From the NCBI RefSeq assembly GCF_003752135.1, contig NZ_RJVK01000003.1, forward strand, positions 124,001 to 188,000: DNA of 64,000 bases. Reading direction: 5' to 3'. The notes beneath the pieces are model-generated. The model was given only the letters and a program-made list of their open reading frames with translations. It did not search any database and was not told where the DNA came from. The position numbers and the translations under genes were made by a program. This DNA comes from Caminibacter pacificus. GTDB taxonomy: Bacteria > Campylobacterota > Campylobacteria > Campylobacterales > Nautiliaceae. The first letter of the stretch is position 1, and each line of letters starts with the position of its first letter. This document shows, one piece after another, positions 1 through 9,827 of the stretch.

Positions 1-1
1 T

Positions 2-2920
2 TATTATGAAATTACTGCTTATGATCTTTATTATTTAGGAGACCCAAAAGCGGAAAAATATCTCAAAACACTATACAACTCGACAGGAAACATAGAATAT
101 GCAAAAAAACTCTTAGATTTTTATTTGATAAATAGAGACATTCAAAACGCAAAAAAACTACTGCTTAGCTTATCTCACACAACAAAAAATAAAAAATTAA
201 TAAAAGAATATCAACAAAAAATTGCAAAAATTCAAAAAGAGTATATCGATTCTCTTTATCAAAAATATAAAGACAACCCGACTTTTGATAACCTAAAACC
301 ACTTATATTAGCCATTTATAACACCGATAAACAAAAAGCTTATAAACTTCTTCAAGAATATATTAAAAACAATCCTGCGGACAATAAAGCAAAAATTTTC
401 TTCGCTCAAATCCTAACATGGGACGGAGATACCGTAAAAGCTCTGAAATATTTAAAGGAATTTCAAAACAATATAAAAGCCAAACTTTTAATTGGAAAAA
501 TACTTGCATGGCAAGGAGATTATGAAAAAGCAATAATCTATCTCAGTGACGTATACGACCACGGAAATCCGGAAGAAAAATATGAAGCGTTAAAAATGCT
601 CGGATTTATTGCAATGTGGAAAAACGAAAACCAAAAAGCAAAAGAAATTTTCCAAAAACTTCTAAAACAAAACCCAAATGACGAAGAAGTAAAAGAAGCT
701 TTAATGATTCTAAACGGGAACATAAAACCCGTTATTGCAAAATACGAAAAACTCTTAAAAAAAGACCCTGGTAACGAACAATATATTTTAAAACTCGCCG
801 ACCTTTACTATATGGATAAAAACTACCAAAAAGCTGCTTACTATTACGAAAAATATCTCCAACTTCATCCTGAAAAAATAGAAATTTATAAAACACTTGG
901 GGATATTTATTTGGAATTGAAAAATTATTATAAAGGTTTTGGAGATTGGGAATATTATGCAAACTATAAAAATACAAAAGAGGCATATTTAGAACTAGCT
1001 CAAAGATATTATTGGAACGGCTTTAATAAAGAAGCTTTAAAAGTACTTGACGAACTTTTAAAGCGATATCCTAATTTCAAAAAAGCTGCTATTTTAAAAG
1101 CTAAAATTTTAAAAATCAACCCTCGTTTTGTCGATTCTTCTAGTGCGGCTACTATAGACGAGTATTTTAACAATAGAGCGAAAAAACTTCTGGTTTACGG
1201 AGATAGGGCTTATTTCAATAATCTTTATGCAACTGCTAAAGATTATTATCATGAATATTTATCTCTAAATCCTGATGATTATGACGTAAGAGAAAAGTAT
1301 GCTTATACTTTAGAAAAAACGGGAGATTATGCCAACGCAGCAGGTGAGTTTTTCTTACTTATGTGGGCTAAAAAAACTCCGTTAATAGAATATCATTATG
1401 CTTACAATCTTCAAAAAAGCGGAAAAATCCAAGAGGCTAAAAAAATTTATGAAAAACTTCTAAGTTCTCTACCTAAACCTCTTCCTCCAAAACTAAAAGC
1501 GTTTATAGAAGATTGGAAAAAAGCTTGGGAGGGTATGAACTTTGAAAAATATGCGAAATTTTACGACAAAAAAATTTCAAATAACACCTATTGGAGATTA
1601 AGAAAACAAAACATTTTTAAAAATGCAGGATTTATAAGTGTGGGTATTTATAATCCGCTTCTAATCAAAAAAGAAGGCGACGTTTACGTCGTAAGATTTT
1701 ATCAGGTTTATGCTTCTCAAAAAAGAAAAGACAAAGGTTATAAAACTTTATGGATTAAATGCAAAAACGGAGTTTGTAAAATTATCAAAGAAAAATGGGA
1801 AGCAGGAGAATATACTCCCTATAATCCGAATAATTCACTTGAGAAATATATAAAAGAAAACCTGAATAAAATCAAAAAGAAACAAACTCCTAAACTGGAA
1901 GTCGTACCGACAATAAACAAAACCAAAGAAAACACTACCAAAGAAACAAAAAAATATACAAAAAACACTGAAAAAATAGCACTTGCCCCTGGGCTTAAAA
2001 AAAGAATAAAACCTCAAAACGAAGTATTAAATATATCGGAACTAAAAGTAGTTAAACTAACTCCAAAAACGATTACAATAAACGAATATCAACAAAAGGC
2101 CTTGCCCTGGCAAATTGATATAGATTATGATTATTTTAGCGATAATCAAAATACCACTATGCACACTTTAGGAGCAAAGTTTTATAAAAATAATGACTTT
2201 TATTCCGTTTTTGCACTTTTTAAGTGGTATCACTTAAAAGAAAAAGGAACAAAAAACGCTTCTTTAGCCGGTATAGGATACAAAAACGATAAATTCACGG
2301 CAGATATCTTTTATGACACTTCTACTAAAAAATCAATCGGTTTTGATTTTCATACGAAAGTAAATGATTTCAATCTTTTCATAAACAAGCACAATATGGT
2401 CTATTCAAGAAGAACGGTTTGTTCTACAAATCATACTAAAATAAAAACGGAAATCACAAAATATACTCAGCTTGACGCTTTAAGAGGACTTTGGTGGTCG
2501 CTTGCTTATGAAAAGGTTGATGATAACAATAACGTAATCACTCCTCAAATAGATTATGATTTCTACGGATTTAAAAATAAAAAATTTACCGGTACGTTTT
2601 ATTTTTCAGGATGGTATCAATTCAATTCCAAAACAACAACTTGTTATTATTCTCCGAAAAAAACCGATTCTAATATAGTTGGAGTAAAATTGAATAAAAA
2701 TTTAAACAAAAACTTAAAAGCTCATATGCAAGGTGGAATCGGCTATAGTTTTTGGGATAAAACATACCTTTATTCGTTAAAGGGATACGTAAAAACTATT
2801 AATTATAAAACGTTTTTTTCAAAATTAGGCTGTGAAATAAGCAATTCTTCCACCTCATCTGTAACTACTAAAGGATATCAAAGTATCGAATGTATATGGG
2901 AGCTAAGTAAAAAATGGTAA
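2..2920 (+). CDS. TPR-rich outer-membrane polysaccharide export protein (partial, 5' end cut by window)
   Basis: The reading frame is open to the left edge with no stop and no ATG in the first 40 codons, so the gene starts outside the window; the TTG near 125 is not a credible start. Visible: a long run of tetratricopeptide helices (to about 1480), an NTF2-like segment (about 1495-1830, DWKKAWEG...YAKFYDK pattern), a Lys/Thr-rich linker, and a C-terminal part (about 2095-2917) of alternating aromatic beta strands ending in Trp, typical of an outer-membrane beta-barrel. TPR plus barrel is the architecture of PgaA, BcsC and PelB exporters. It overlaps the downstream synthase by 7 bases. Inferred role: periplasmic scaffold and outer-membrane pore for an exopolysaccharide. 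The NTF2-like insert is not part of the textbook exporters. Confidence 0.75.
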   Translation, partial: YYEITAYDLYYLGDPKAEKYLKTLYNSTGNIEYAKKLLDFYLINRDIQNAKKLLLSLSHTTKNKKLIKEYQQKIAKIQKEYIDSLYQKYKDNPTFDNLKPLILAIYNTDKQKAYKLLQEYIKNNPADNKAKIFFAQILTWDGDTVKALKYLKEFQNNIKAKLLIGKILAWQGDYEKAIIYLSDVYDHGNPEEKYEALKMLGFIAMWKNENQKAKEIFQKLLKQNPNDEEVKEALMILNGNIKPVIAKYEKLLKKDPGNEQYILKLADLYYMDKNYQKAAYYYEKYLQLHPEKIEIYKTLGDIYLELKNYYKGFGDWEYYANYKNTKEAYLELAQRYYWNGFNKEALKVLDELLKRYPNFKKAAILKAKILKINPRFVDSSSAATIDEYFNNRAKKLLVYGDRAYFNNLYATAKDYYHEYLSLNPDDYDVREKYAYTLEKTGDYANAAGEFFLLMWAKKTPLIEYHYAYNLQKSGKIQEAKKIYEKLLSSLPKPLPPKLKAFIEDWKKAWEGMNFEKYAKFYDKKISNNTYWRLRKQNIFKNAGFISVGIYNPLLIKKEGDVYVVRFYQVYASQKRKDKGYKTLWIKCKNGVCKIIKEKWEAGEYTPYNPNNSLEKYIKENLNKIKKKQTPKLEVVPTINKTKENTTKETKKYTKNTEKIALAPGLKKRIKPQNEVLNISELKVVKLTPKTITINEYQQKALPWQIDIDYDYFSDNQNTTMHTLGAKFYKNNDFYSVFALFKWYHLKEKGTKNASLAGIGYKNDKFTADIFYDTSTKKSIGFDFHTKVNDFNLFINKHNMVYSRRTVCSTNHTKIKTEITKYTQLDALRGLWWSLAYEKVDDNNNVITPQIDYDFYGFKNKKFTGTFYFSGWYQFNSKTTTCYYSPKKTDSNIVGVKLNKNLNKNLKAHMQGGIGYSFWDKTYLYSLKGYVKTINYKTFFSKLGCEISNSSTSSVTTKGYQSIECIWELSKKW

Positions 2921-4233
2921 AAAACATCCTCATAATAGGATTCAGCCTATTTTTAATCGTACTTTTAGGATTCGTTTTATATAGTTTTTATTATAATTTT
3001 TACACGATTAATAATATCGTCGTAAAAATAGGCGTGGGCGTTATTTTAGTTTTTACTTCTCTTGTTATTTTAAGATATATGCTTTTACTATTCTTTTCAA
3101 TTCTTAAAACTATATTCAAAACCGCAGACGAACAACATCTTGAAAGGATAAATAAAACTTTAAATCATAGAGTAAGCATAATCGTTCCGGCATATAATGA
3201 AGAGGTCGTAATAGGTAAATCTCTTGAATCGTTAGTTAATCAGTCATATCAAAACCTTGAAATTATCGTAGTAGATGACGGCTCTACGGATAGAACGAGC
3301 GAAGTGGCAAAATATTACGAAAAGCATTCAAAAGGCAAAAAAGTAAAAGTCTTAAGAAAACCAAACGGCGGAAAAGCAAACGCTATAAACTTCGGTATTC
3401 ATCACTCAACAGGCGAACTAATTATGGTAGTTGATGCCGATTCAAAGCTGGAAAAAGACGCCGTTACTTTAATGGAGAGATACTTTATCGACCCGAATAT
3501 CGCAGCTGTTGCCGGTTCTGTTTATGTAAGTAATCAGACTAACCTTTTAACAAAACTTCAAGCCCTGGAATATATCGAAGGGCTTAATATGGTAAGAAAC
3601 GGTCAAGCTCTTTTAAAACTTGTAAATATTATCCCGGGACCTATTGGAATGTTTAGAAAAGACGCTCTTTACGAAGTAGGATTATACGACAGCGATACTT
3701 TTGCGGAAGATTGCGACGTTACGTTAAAATTAATCACAAGAGGATACAAAATCGATTTCGAATCGGACGCCGTAGCATATACCGAAGCTCCGGAACATCT
3801 GCTAGATTTGATAAAACAGAGATATCGCTGGACAAGAGGTATATTACAAGCGATAAAAAAACATAAAGGGCTTTTGTGGAACATTAGAAAAAATCCTGCC
3901 GCTTCTTTTACGATGTGGTATATGCTTTTTGAATCTGTATTTTGGCCTTTTATGGACGTATGGACGAATATGTTTATTATCTATTTATCTCTATTTTCCG
4001 GAGTAAGTATTTTGATTTTTTATTGGTGGAGTATTTTCACGATTCTAGATATGGCGGGCGCACTTTATTGTATACTTATAACCAACGAAAAACTTTCACT
4101 AGTTTTTTATGCGGTATTTTACAGACTGTTTTTTATTACAATAATAAATATTGCAAAAATTTTCTCAACCATAGAAGAGTGGTTCGGTATAAAAATGACT
4201 TGGGGAAAACTTGAAAGGAAAGGAAACTTATGA
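2914..4233 (+). CDS. Processive family 2 glycosyltransferase, PgaC/NodC-like polysaccharide synthase
   Basis: Inner-membrane synthase expected to polymerise a beta-linked hexosamine-type polymer from UDP-sugar. Two N-terminal membrane segments (about residues 4-28 and 36-67) precede the GT-A domain with DDGSTD (121-126), DAD (174-176), AED (264-266) and QRYRW (302-306), the full D, DxD, (T)ED, QxxRW set of processive GT2 enzymes; about three membrane segments follow. Length 439 aa fits PgaC-type synthases. The start overlaps the exporter stop by 7 bases with GGGAG upstream. Polymer identity cannot be read from the sequence; poly-N-acetylglucosamine is the closest model. Confidence 0.85.
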   Translation: MVKNILIIGFSLFLIVLLGFVLYSFYYNFYTINNIVVKIGVGVILVFTSLVILRYMLLLFFSILKTIFKTADEQHLERINKTLNHRVSIIVPAYNEEVVIGKSLESLVNQSYQNLEIIVVDDGSTDRTSEVAKYYEKHSKGKKVKVLRKPNGGKANAINFGIHHSTGELIMVVDADSKLEKDAVTLMERYFIDPNIAAVAGSVYVSNQTNLLTKLQALEYIEGLNMVRNGQALLKLVNIIPGPIGMFRKDALYEVGLYDSDTFAEDCDVTLKLITRGYKIDFESDAVAYTEAPEHLLDLIKQRYRWTRGILQAIKKHKGLLWNIRKNPAASFTMWYMLFESVFWPFMDVWTNMFIIYLSLFSGVSILIFYWWSIFTILDMAGALYCILITNEKLSLVFYAVFYRLFFITIINIAKIFSTIEEWFGIKMTWGKLERKGNL

Positions 4234-4412
4234 ATTTACTTGCATTTTTATCTATGTTAATATTAATCATCACGATTATTACGCTGGTTTTCGGAGTAAT
4301 AACATACTTCTTATATAAAACCAGAGAAAGAGTTAAAAAAAACATATCCAAAGAGTTAATATACGAGGAGGTACTGGAAGATGTCGGCGGCAAATACATA
4401 TTTTTCGAATAA
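4230..4412 (+). CDS. Small one-TM peptide in the polysaccharide operon (PgaD-position)
   Basis: A 60-residue protein with one long hydrophobic helix (about residues 3-28) followed by a charged cytoplasmic-type tail. Its ATG overlaps the synthase TGA (ATGA) and has AGGAAAGGA upstream, so it is translationally coupled. It sits where pgaD, the small membrane partner of PgaC, sits in pga operons, but it has one rather than two membrane segments and I see no sequence motif that proves homology. Possible role: accessory subunit of the synthase. Its 3' end overlaps the next gene by 32 bases. Confidence 0.6.
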   Translation: MNLLAFLSMLILIITIITLVFGVITYFLYKTRERVKKNISKELIYEEVLEDVGGKYIFFE

Positions 4413-6198
4413 AATATATCCACTTTTTGCGTTTTTATCTTTAATTTTAATGATACTGGTTTCAGGATATATTTTTTATCAATTATGGCCTAAAACCGCA
4501 CCTAATTTTTCATTTATTCCAACGATAAAAAATTCTAAGACGATCTATTTATTAAAAAGTGAGGATAACGTAGAATATTTTTTTAATAAAATGAAACTAT
4601 CTCCAAAAAACTATTTAACTAACTTAGAAAAATTAAAACAAAAATTTGAAAAAATAGGTTACAACGTCAAATACATTTCGAATGAAAAAGTTTCAGAACT
4701 AAAAAAAGGAGATATTTTATTAATTTTTGACGATTACGCAATAAGTAATAAAAACTTCAAAAGAATAAAAGAGTTTTTAAAAAAAGGCGGTAATATAGTT
4801 TTCAACTATCATTTCGGCTATTTTGATAAAAACCGCTTTGTGAAGTCAAAAAGAATTACAAAAATAACATCCTTAAAAGAATTAAAAGAGACTATTACGA
4901 AAACCCACCCTCTTTTTTACATTCCAAAAGTATTATCACCTATCGGTATGTCATCTCAAAAAACAAAACGTCACGATTTAGTATTATACGGAAACGACAC
5001 TTTGCCTCTATTTCAATCAAAAAGCATTCCTGATGCAATTTTAACGAACTGGGCTATAACATCCACCCCCGAAATAAATTCAACTCCTCTTCCAGTAAAC
5101 GATGCGGGAATAATATGGCACGGTTTTTACGGCAACGGAAAATGGTTTTATTTTAGTTTTCCTCAATATGTATTAATAGATATGCCTATTAATGATTTTA
5201 AATTTCTTTTTAACAATATTTTCAATTATTTTCAAAATCATATTACTATCGTACCTTATCCGTATATAGACCAAAAATCTGTAATTTTTATATCTGAAGA
5301 CACAGAATACAAATACGAAAATATGATACATTTCGCACGCCTTGCAAAACAAAAAGACATAAACGTAACTCTGTTTTGCGTAGCCGACCTTGCGATGAAA
5401 CATCCTAAAATTACGCGAGAAGCTGCAACTTTTCCGAATGTTGAAATAGGCTCTCATAGTTTGACTCACTCTAAAATTTTAGGAGCAAGTGAAGAAAAAG
5501 TAAAAAAAGAGATTTTAGGCTCAAAAGAAGTACTTGAAAAAATTACCGGCAAACAAATATACGGTTTTAGACCTCCAAGAGAAGAGATAGACAAATTAAT
5601 GGAAAAATGGCTAAGAAAAGCCGGTTATATTTATGTTATGGAAAAAATCAAACCTCATCTTTTACCAAGAGAAGATTATAAAGGCTTAATCACTATTCCT
5701 AGACACGGAACCGATGACTATACTTATGTAATCGAACTCAACTGGGATAAAAAACAGATATTAAACAAAATTATCCAAGAAACGTATATGCTTACGAAAA
5801 TGAACGCACTCTTTACATTAAGCGTTCACACCCATCTTTTAAGCTATAAAACAAATCTTGACGTCAGTGCCAAATATTTCGATTATTTAAACAAACATCC
5901 TGAAATTTCCCCTATGAAAGGGATTGACATAGCTAAAAGAGCAATTATTCTTAAAAATTTAAAAATAGATACTGAAAATTTCGCTAACAAAACCGTAATT
6001 AAAATTTCAAACAATTCAAATTACCCGATAATAAACGGAAAATTTAGAGTTTATCATCCTGATACCGTAATTAAAAAAATAATTCCGGAATTAATTCAAA
6101 CAAAAGTTAAGATAATTAAAAAAACGAGAGAATACAGCGATGTTGAAATCAATAAAATCCCTCCTAAAACTACCGTTATTCTTTTTGTTAGCTTCTAA
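4381..6198 (+). CDS. Membrane-anchored GATase-like plus CE4-like polysaccharide deacetylase
   Basis: One N-terminal membrane anchor (about 10-35), then a Rossmann-like class I glutamine-amidotransferase-type fold without an obvious catalytic Cys (about 50-285, GDILLIFDDY and KGGNIVFNYHFG strands), then a NodB/CE4-like domain (about 295-500). CE4 motifs: SED at 305-307 in the TFDD position (Glu replaces the usual first Asp), HSLTH with H359 and H363 as metal ligands, RPPRE at 397, and SVHTHL with H483/H485. The GATase-then-deacetylase order resembles the middle of PelA rather than PgaB. The start at 4381 has GAGGAGGT 8 bases upstream. Inferred role: periplasmic modification (deacetylation) of the secreted polymer; catalytic competence is uncertain because of the Asp-to-Glu change. 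Confidence 0.75.
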   Translation: MSAANTYFSNKIYPLFAFLSLILMILVSGYIFYQLWPKTAPNFSFIPTIKNSKTIYLLKSEDNVEYFFNKMKLSPKNYLTNLEKLKQKFEKIGYNVKYISNEKVSELKKGDILLIFDDYAISNKNFKRIKEFLKKGGNIVFNYHFGYFDKNRFVKSKRITKITSLKELKETITKTHPLFYIPKVLSPIGMSSQKTKRHDLVLYGNDTLPLFQSKSIPDAILTNWAITSTPEINSTPLPVNDAGIIWHGFYGNGKWFYFSFPQYVLIDMPINDFKFLFNNIFNYFQNHITIVPYPYIDQKSVIFISEDTEYKYENMIHFARLAKQKDINVTLFCVADLAMKHPKITREAATFPNVEIGSHSLTHSKILGASEEKVKKEILGSKEVLEKITGKQIYGFRPPREEIDKLMEKWLRKAGYIYVMEKIKPHLLPREDYKGLITIPRHGTDDYTYVIELNWDKKQILNKIIQETYMLTKMNALFTLSVHTHLLSYKTNLDVSAKYFDYLNKHPEISPMKGIDIAKRAIILKNLKIDTENFANKTVIKISNNSNYPIINGKFRVYHPDTVIKKIIPELIQTKVKIIKKTREYSDVEINKIPPKTTVILFVSF

Positions 6199-7138
6199 TC
6201 TCCACGCCTTTTACATTGGCGTAGGAGGTTTTAACGTTTGTATGAGTGCAAACGGAAGCCAATATTATAAAAAATGCCCTTTTTCAAAAAGAATACCGCT
6301 CTCTTACGCACTAAAAAACGAAGCAAAAAACGTAAACGCAATATCAATGTGGATTACGAGAAATTGGCAAGAAAATTGGTATCCGTCGAATACTATCAAC
6401 AAAGATTTTGTACAAAAAGGATATACTCCTATTTTTATTTTTTATTGGTTTGCAGACGATATTTCACCTAAGTTCGTACAAAAAAATAAAACTAAATATT
6501 TTGATACTTTAAAAAAATTCGCAAAATATTTACAAAAAATAAAAGGCAAAAAAATCGTTATTTTAAATCCGGAATACAACGAAAACGGAATGAATGATAG
6601 TGAAGATTTTGATATATTACAAGCTCAATCCATTCTCCTAATAAAAAAATACGACAAAAACGCAAAAGTGGGAGTATGTCTAGGGGATTTTGGCGACTAT
6701 AATAAAATTTGGGATGAATATAATTGGAATTTAAATAGTAAATCGCTTAAATACAGCGCAAAACTTAGTGATTTTATTGCTTTTCAAGAAATGAGAGCCG
6801 TTACTCGTAATAAAAAAGAGCAAATCTTAAATACACCTTATAGAGCACTCGCATTTGCAGAGTATCTACACCAAAAATATAACAAACCTACTTTTTTAGC
6901 TTATATTGCCATCTCAAGCTACAAAGCACAAAACATACAAAAAGAAGTTTTTGCAACATTTCAAAAAGTACTACCGATAATGAAAAATTCTGCAAATCTT
7001 TTAGGTATAAATCTTTTTAATTACATTGATGTACCAAATCACAAAGGATATTTTAAAACTGCGGAAAAATATTTCGGAATCAAAAATGCCGACGGAAAGA
7101 AAAAAGTATCCTTTAGCGAATTTATAAAACTTAAATAA
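6140..7138 (+). CDS. Secreted TIM-barrel glycoside-hydrolase-like protein
   Basis: A clear signal peptide (about residues 1-23, Leu-rich core ending in HA) precedes a 300-residue domain with alternating strands and helices typical of a TIM barrel. LNPEYNENG places a Glu (E145) at the end of a strand, as in clan A glycosidases, and FQEM later offers a second acid; the exact family is not recognised. The start overlaps the deacetylase by 59 bases, so it belongs to the same transcript. PelA and PgaB carry a hydrolase domain fused to the deacetylase; here a separate protein may do that job. It ends tail-to-tail with rdgB, sharing 8 bases. Confidence 0.6.
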   Translation: MLKSIKSLLKLPLFFLLASNLHAFYIGVGGFNVCMSANGSQYYKKCPFSKRIPLSYALKNEAKNVNAISMWITRNWQENWYPSNTINKDFVQKGYTPIFIFYWFADDISPKFVQKNKTKYFDTLKKFAKYLQKIKGKKIVILNPEYNENGMNDSEDFDILQAQSILLIKKYDKNAKVGVCLGDFGDYNKIWDEYNWNLNSKSLKYSAKLSDFIAFQEMRAVTRNKKEQILNTPYRALAFAEYLHQKYNKPTFLAYIAISSYKAQNIQKEVFATFQKVLPIMKNSANLLGINLFNYIDVPNHKGYFKTAEKYFGIKNADGKKKVSFSEFIKLK

Positions 7139-7715
7139 TATCCAATATATATTTTGCCAAGCTCAAAGCTTTTGAGCGATGTGAAAAACTTTTCTTAACT
7201 TCCTCTTCAAGTTCACCTAAAGTCTTATCATAACCTTTAGGAATAAACATAGGGTCATATCCAAAGCCCTTATCACCTCTCGCTTCATCTATCACTTCAC
7301 CTCTCATAAATCCGTGAGTCGTAAATATTCCGTATGGAGTATATATCGCTATTGCAGCAGTATAAAATGCCGGTGTTTTTTTGATTCCTCTTTTTTTAAG
7401 CTCTTCAATAAGTTTATAAAGATTATCTTTATCACTTGCTCCCTCGCCGGCAAATCTTGCCGAATATATTCCGGGGATTCCCCCAAAAGCCGGCACGCTT
7501 ATTCCGCTGTCATCTGCTAAAACTATTTCGTTTTTTAATCTTTCTCCTACAGCTTTTGCTTTAATAATCGCATTTTCTTTAAAAGTGTTTCCGTTTTCTT
7601 CAATTTCGAATTTATCTATCAAATCGGTATAAGGAATTACTTCATAATCTTTTAAAAGTTCTTTAATTTCTCTTATTTTACCTTTATTACCGCTTGCTAA
7701 AACCACTCTTCTCAT
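7131..7715 (-). CDS. rdgB: Non-canonical purine NTP pyrophosphatase (RdgB/HAM1 family)
   Basis: Removes ITP, dITP and XTP from the nucleotide pool by hydrolysis to monophosphates, in the cytoplasm. The N-terminal [15 protein letters not shown] signature, the LADDSGI motif and the C-terminal FSHRSKAL segment are all present, and 194 aa is the usual length. It lies 2 bases after the upstream EAL-protein gene and is the last gene of the leftward run. Family assignment is firm. Confidence 0.95.
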   Translation of the reverse strand: MRRVVLASGNKGKIREIKELLKDYEVIPYTDLIDKFEIEENGNTFKENAIIKAKAVGERLKNEIVLADDSGISVPAFGGIPGIYSARFAGEGASDKDNLYKLIEELKKRGIKKTPAFYTAAIAIYTPYGIFTTHGFMRGEVIDEARGDKGFGYDPMFIPKGYDKTLGELEEEVKKSFSHRSKALSLAKYILDII

Positions 7716-7717
7716 TT

Positions 7718-9793
7718 TTATCCTTCAATATCGGGTTTTGGAGGAGAGAAATAATATCCTTGGAAGTAATCAACTCCCATATCCCTTAACATCTCAAAAA
7801 TTTCTCTATTTTCAACAAACTCCGCAACAATGAATATTTCACTCTCTTTTGCGAAATTAATTAAAGTTTTTACCATAACTTGAGAATTCTTATCTGTCAA
7901 AATATTTTTTATAAGACTTCCGTCTATTTTTACACCGTCAGGATGTAATTTTAACAAATAATCAAAATTTGCATAACCGCTACCGAAATCATCAATAAAT
8001 AAACTAACACCCTTTGCTCTTAAAGAATCCAAAAATCCTTTTATTACCTCACTCTCTCTTATATCTTCGTTTTCAACGATTTCAAATGTTACTTTATCTT
8101 TGTAAATACATTCGTCTATTTTTTTAATTATAAACTCCCTCATCTCTTCGTCTTCCATATCCTCAAGAGTAATATTTATAGAAATCGATACGTTTTTGTC
8201 TCTTATAGCTTTTAGTGATTTCGAAAGCATAATTTTAGTAATCTCTAGATAAAGTCTAGATTTTTTAGCAACTTCAAGAAAGAAAAACGGACTTATAACT
8301 TTTCCGTCCTCGTCAATCATTCTAACAAGAGCTTCATATTTGACTATTTTTTCATTCTTATCGTAAATAGGTTGAAAAAACGGAACTATTCTATCATGTT
8401 CTATAGCATTTTTAAGTTTTTTAAGCCACTTAATATGTTCTCCGTAATTTTCTTTAGTTTCAAAAGCATCCGTACCGAATACGATATCTTTTTTTATCTC
8501 TTTTGCTTTATTTAATGCCATTTCAGCTCTTAAGTATTCTTTTTTCTTATAACTGATTCCCATTCTAAATCTAACTAAAATTTCATTATTAAAAATAAAA
8601 TACGGCTCTTCAAGCTCTTTTAAAATATCTTCGGCAAATTTTTTAATTACTTCTTTATCTTCCGCAATATTCATAGGTACGATTGCAAATTCATCAATAT
8701 CCAGATGAAAAATTTTTATATTAAATTTAGTTCTTAATTTTTTTAATCTCTTTGCTATTTGTTTAATAAGTTCATCACCGACTTCCGTATTAAAATAACT
8801 GTTGATTTCTCTAAATTTATCGACATTCACAACCATAATAGGTTTTTTGTTTTTTTCAATATATTCGAAAAACTGCATTCTGTTAGGAAGTTTTGTAATA
8901 GGATTTCTTTTTAATTTTTCTTGATAATCTTTAATAGTTTTTATCGTTTTATTTATTTCTTGTTTCAACTTCTCAAACTCTATAAAGTTCATTTTTTTAC
9001 GTAATATGGAATAGTCGTTGTTTGCTATTTTTCTTTTAAAGAATTGTAAAATCTTATCTATATCGTCGGTAATATTCTTACTTAATTTTACAAAAATAAA
9101 CGTACCTATCAAAAATGCTATAAATAAAATGGTACTAATAACCAAAAACACCGAAAAAATCTTCTCTTGAACCTGTTGATAAGGTAATCTTATAGAAATA
9201 ATTCCTCTAAGTTCGCCGAGTTTATAATAAAATGCCCTATTTCCATACTCTTTTAGCAAAATTTTATAAAGTTTAGGTGGAACGTCTTTTTTAGGGTCTC
9301 CATGACAAACCAAACACGATTTTTCAATATAAAGAGGATAAGCATAAAAAATATGTTTTAAATTCCCACCCATTGAAACATTTTTATGCGGGTCGTGTAT
9401 TTCCCAAAATTCTTTTGCTTTAGGATGTGTTTTAAAATAATTTATAGCTTTTAATTCATGAGAATTTGGTTTGTCATAAGGACTTCTCCATCTATCCGAA
9501 ACTTGTCTGATATACAAATGTTCTTTGTCTCTTATCATTTTTGCCACTTGATTAGTAGCAAATGCGGGAGTACATGAAAAATAGGAAAGATTATTATCTT
9601 TTACCAAAATATTCGGAGAAACTTTAGCAAGATATTCCCTGTAGTAATAAATAGTTTTACTCTCAAGTCTAGCTTTAGCTACCTCTTGTAAAACAACGAT
9701 ATGGTTTATGTATTTATACAAAATAACAAGGACTAATAATATACCGAAACTACTTAATATAATCGTAAAAGCAATTCTGTTTTTTAAACTCAC
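7718..9793 (-). CDS. Heme-c sensor (DUF3365) GGDEF-EAL protein, probable c-di-GMP phosphodiesterase
   Basis: N-terminal membrane helix (about 8-28), a periplasmic DUF3365/Tll0287-like domain with a CLVCH heme-c attachment motif near residue 159, a second membrane helix (about 217-240), a short HAMP-like linker, then GGDEF and EAL domains. The GGDEF signature is replaced by DIDEF, so cyclase activity is unlikely. The EAL domain keeps EALVR (about 487), [12 protein letters not shown] and AEFVEN, so phosphodiesterase activity is plausible. Inferred role: redox or gas sensing through a covalent heme that sets c-di-GMP level. It lies 34 bases after the RND pump gene. A paralogous GGDEF-EAL half occurs at 29241-31613 with a different sensor. 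Confidence 0.88.
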   Translation of the reverse strand: MSLKNRIAFTIILSSFGILLVLVILYKYINHIVVLQEVAKARLESKTIYYYREYLAKVSPNILVKDNNLSYFSCTPAFATNQVAKMIRDKEHLYIRQVSDRWRSPYDKPNSHELKAINYFKTHPKAKEFWEIHDPHKNVSMGGNLKHIFYAYPLYIEKSCLVCHGDPKKDVPPKLYKILLKEYGNRAFYYKLGELRGIISIRLPYQQVQEKIFSVFLVISTILFIAFLIGTFIFVKLSKNITDDIDKILQFFKRKIANNDYSILRKKMNFIEFEKLKQEINKTIKTIKDYQEKLKRNPITKLPNRMQFFEYIEKNKKPIMVVNVDKFREINSYFNTEVGDELIKQIAKRLKKLRTKFNIKIFHLDIDEFAIVPMNIAEDKEVIKKFAEDILKELEEPYFIFNNEILVRFRMGISYKKKEYLRAEMALNKAKEIKKDIVFGTDAFETKENYGEHIKWLKKLKNAIEHDRIVPFFQPIYDKNEKIVKYEALVRMIDEDGKVISPFFFLEVAKKSRLYLEITKIMLSKSLKAIRDKNVSISINITLEDMEDEEMREFIIKKIDECIYKDKVTFEIVENEDIRESEVIKGFLDSLRAKGVSLFIDDFGSGYANFDYLLKLHPDGVKIDGSLIKNILTDKNSQVMVKTLINFAKESEIFIVAEFVENREIFEMLRDMGVDYFQGYYFSPPKPDIEG

Positions 9794-9827
9794 CTTTTTC
9801 CTTATTTTTAAAAAAGAGAAAAGGAGG

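Noticed and set aside
125-127. TTG as the start of the TPR exporter gene
   Set aside because: The same frame is open to base 2 without stop and reads as continuing TPR-like sequence, so the gene is cut by the window edge.
4540-5235. Active glutamine amidotransferase
   Set aside because: The fold-like pattern is there but no nucleophile Cys in the expected GxCxG elbow, so it is treated as a non-catalytic GATase-like domain.
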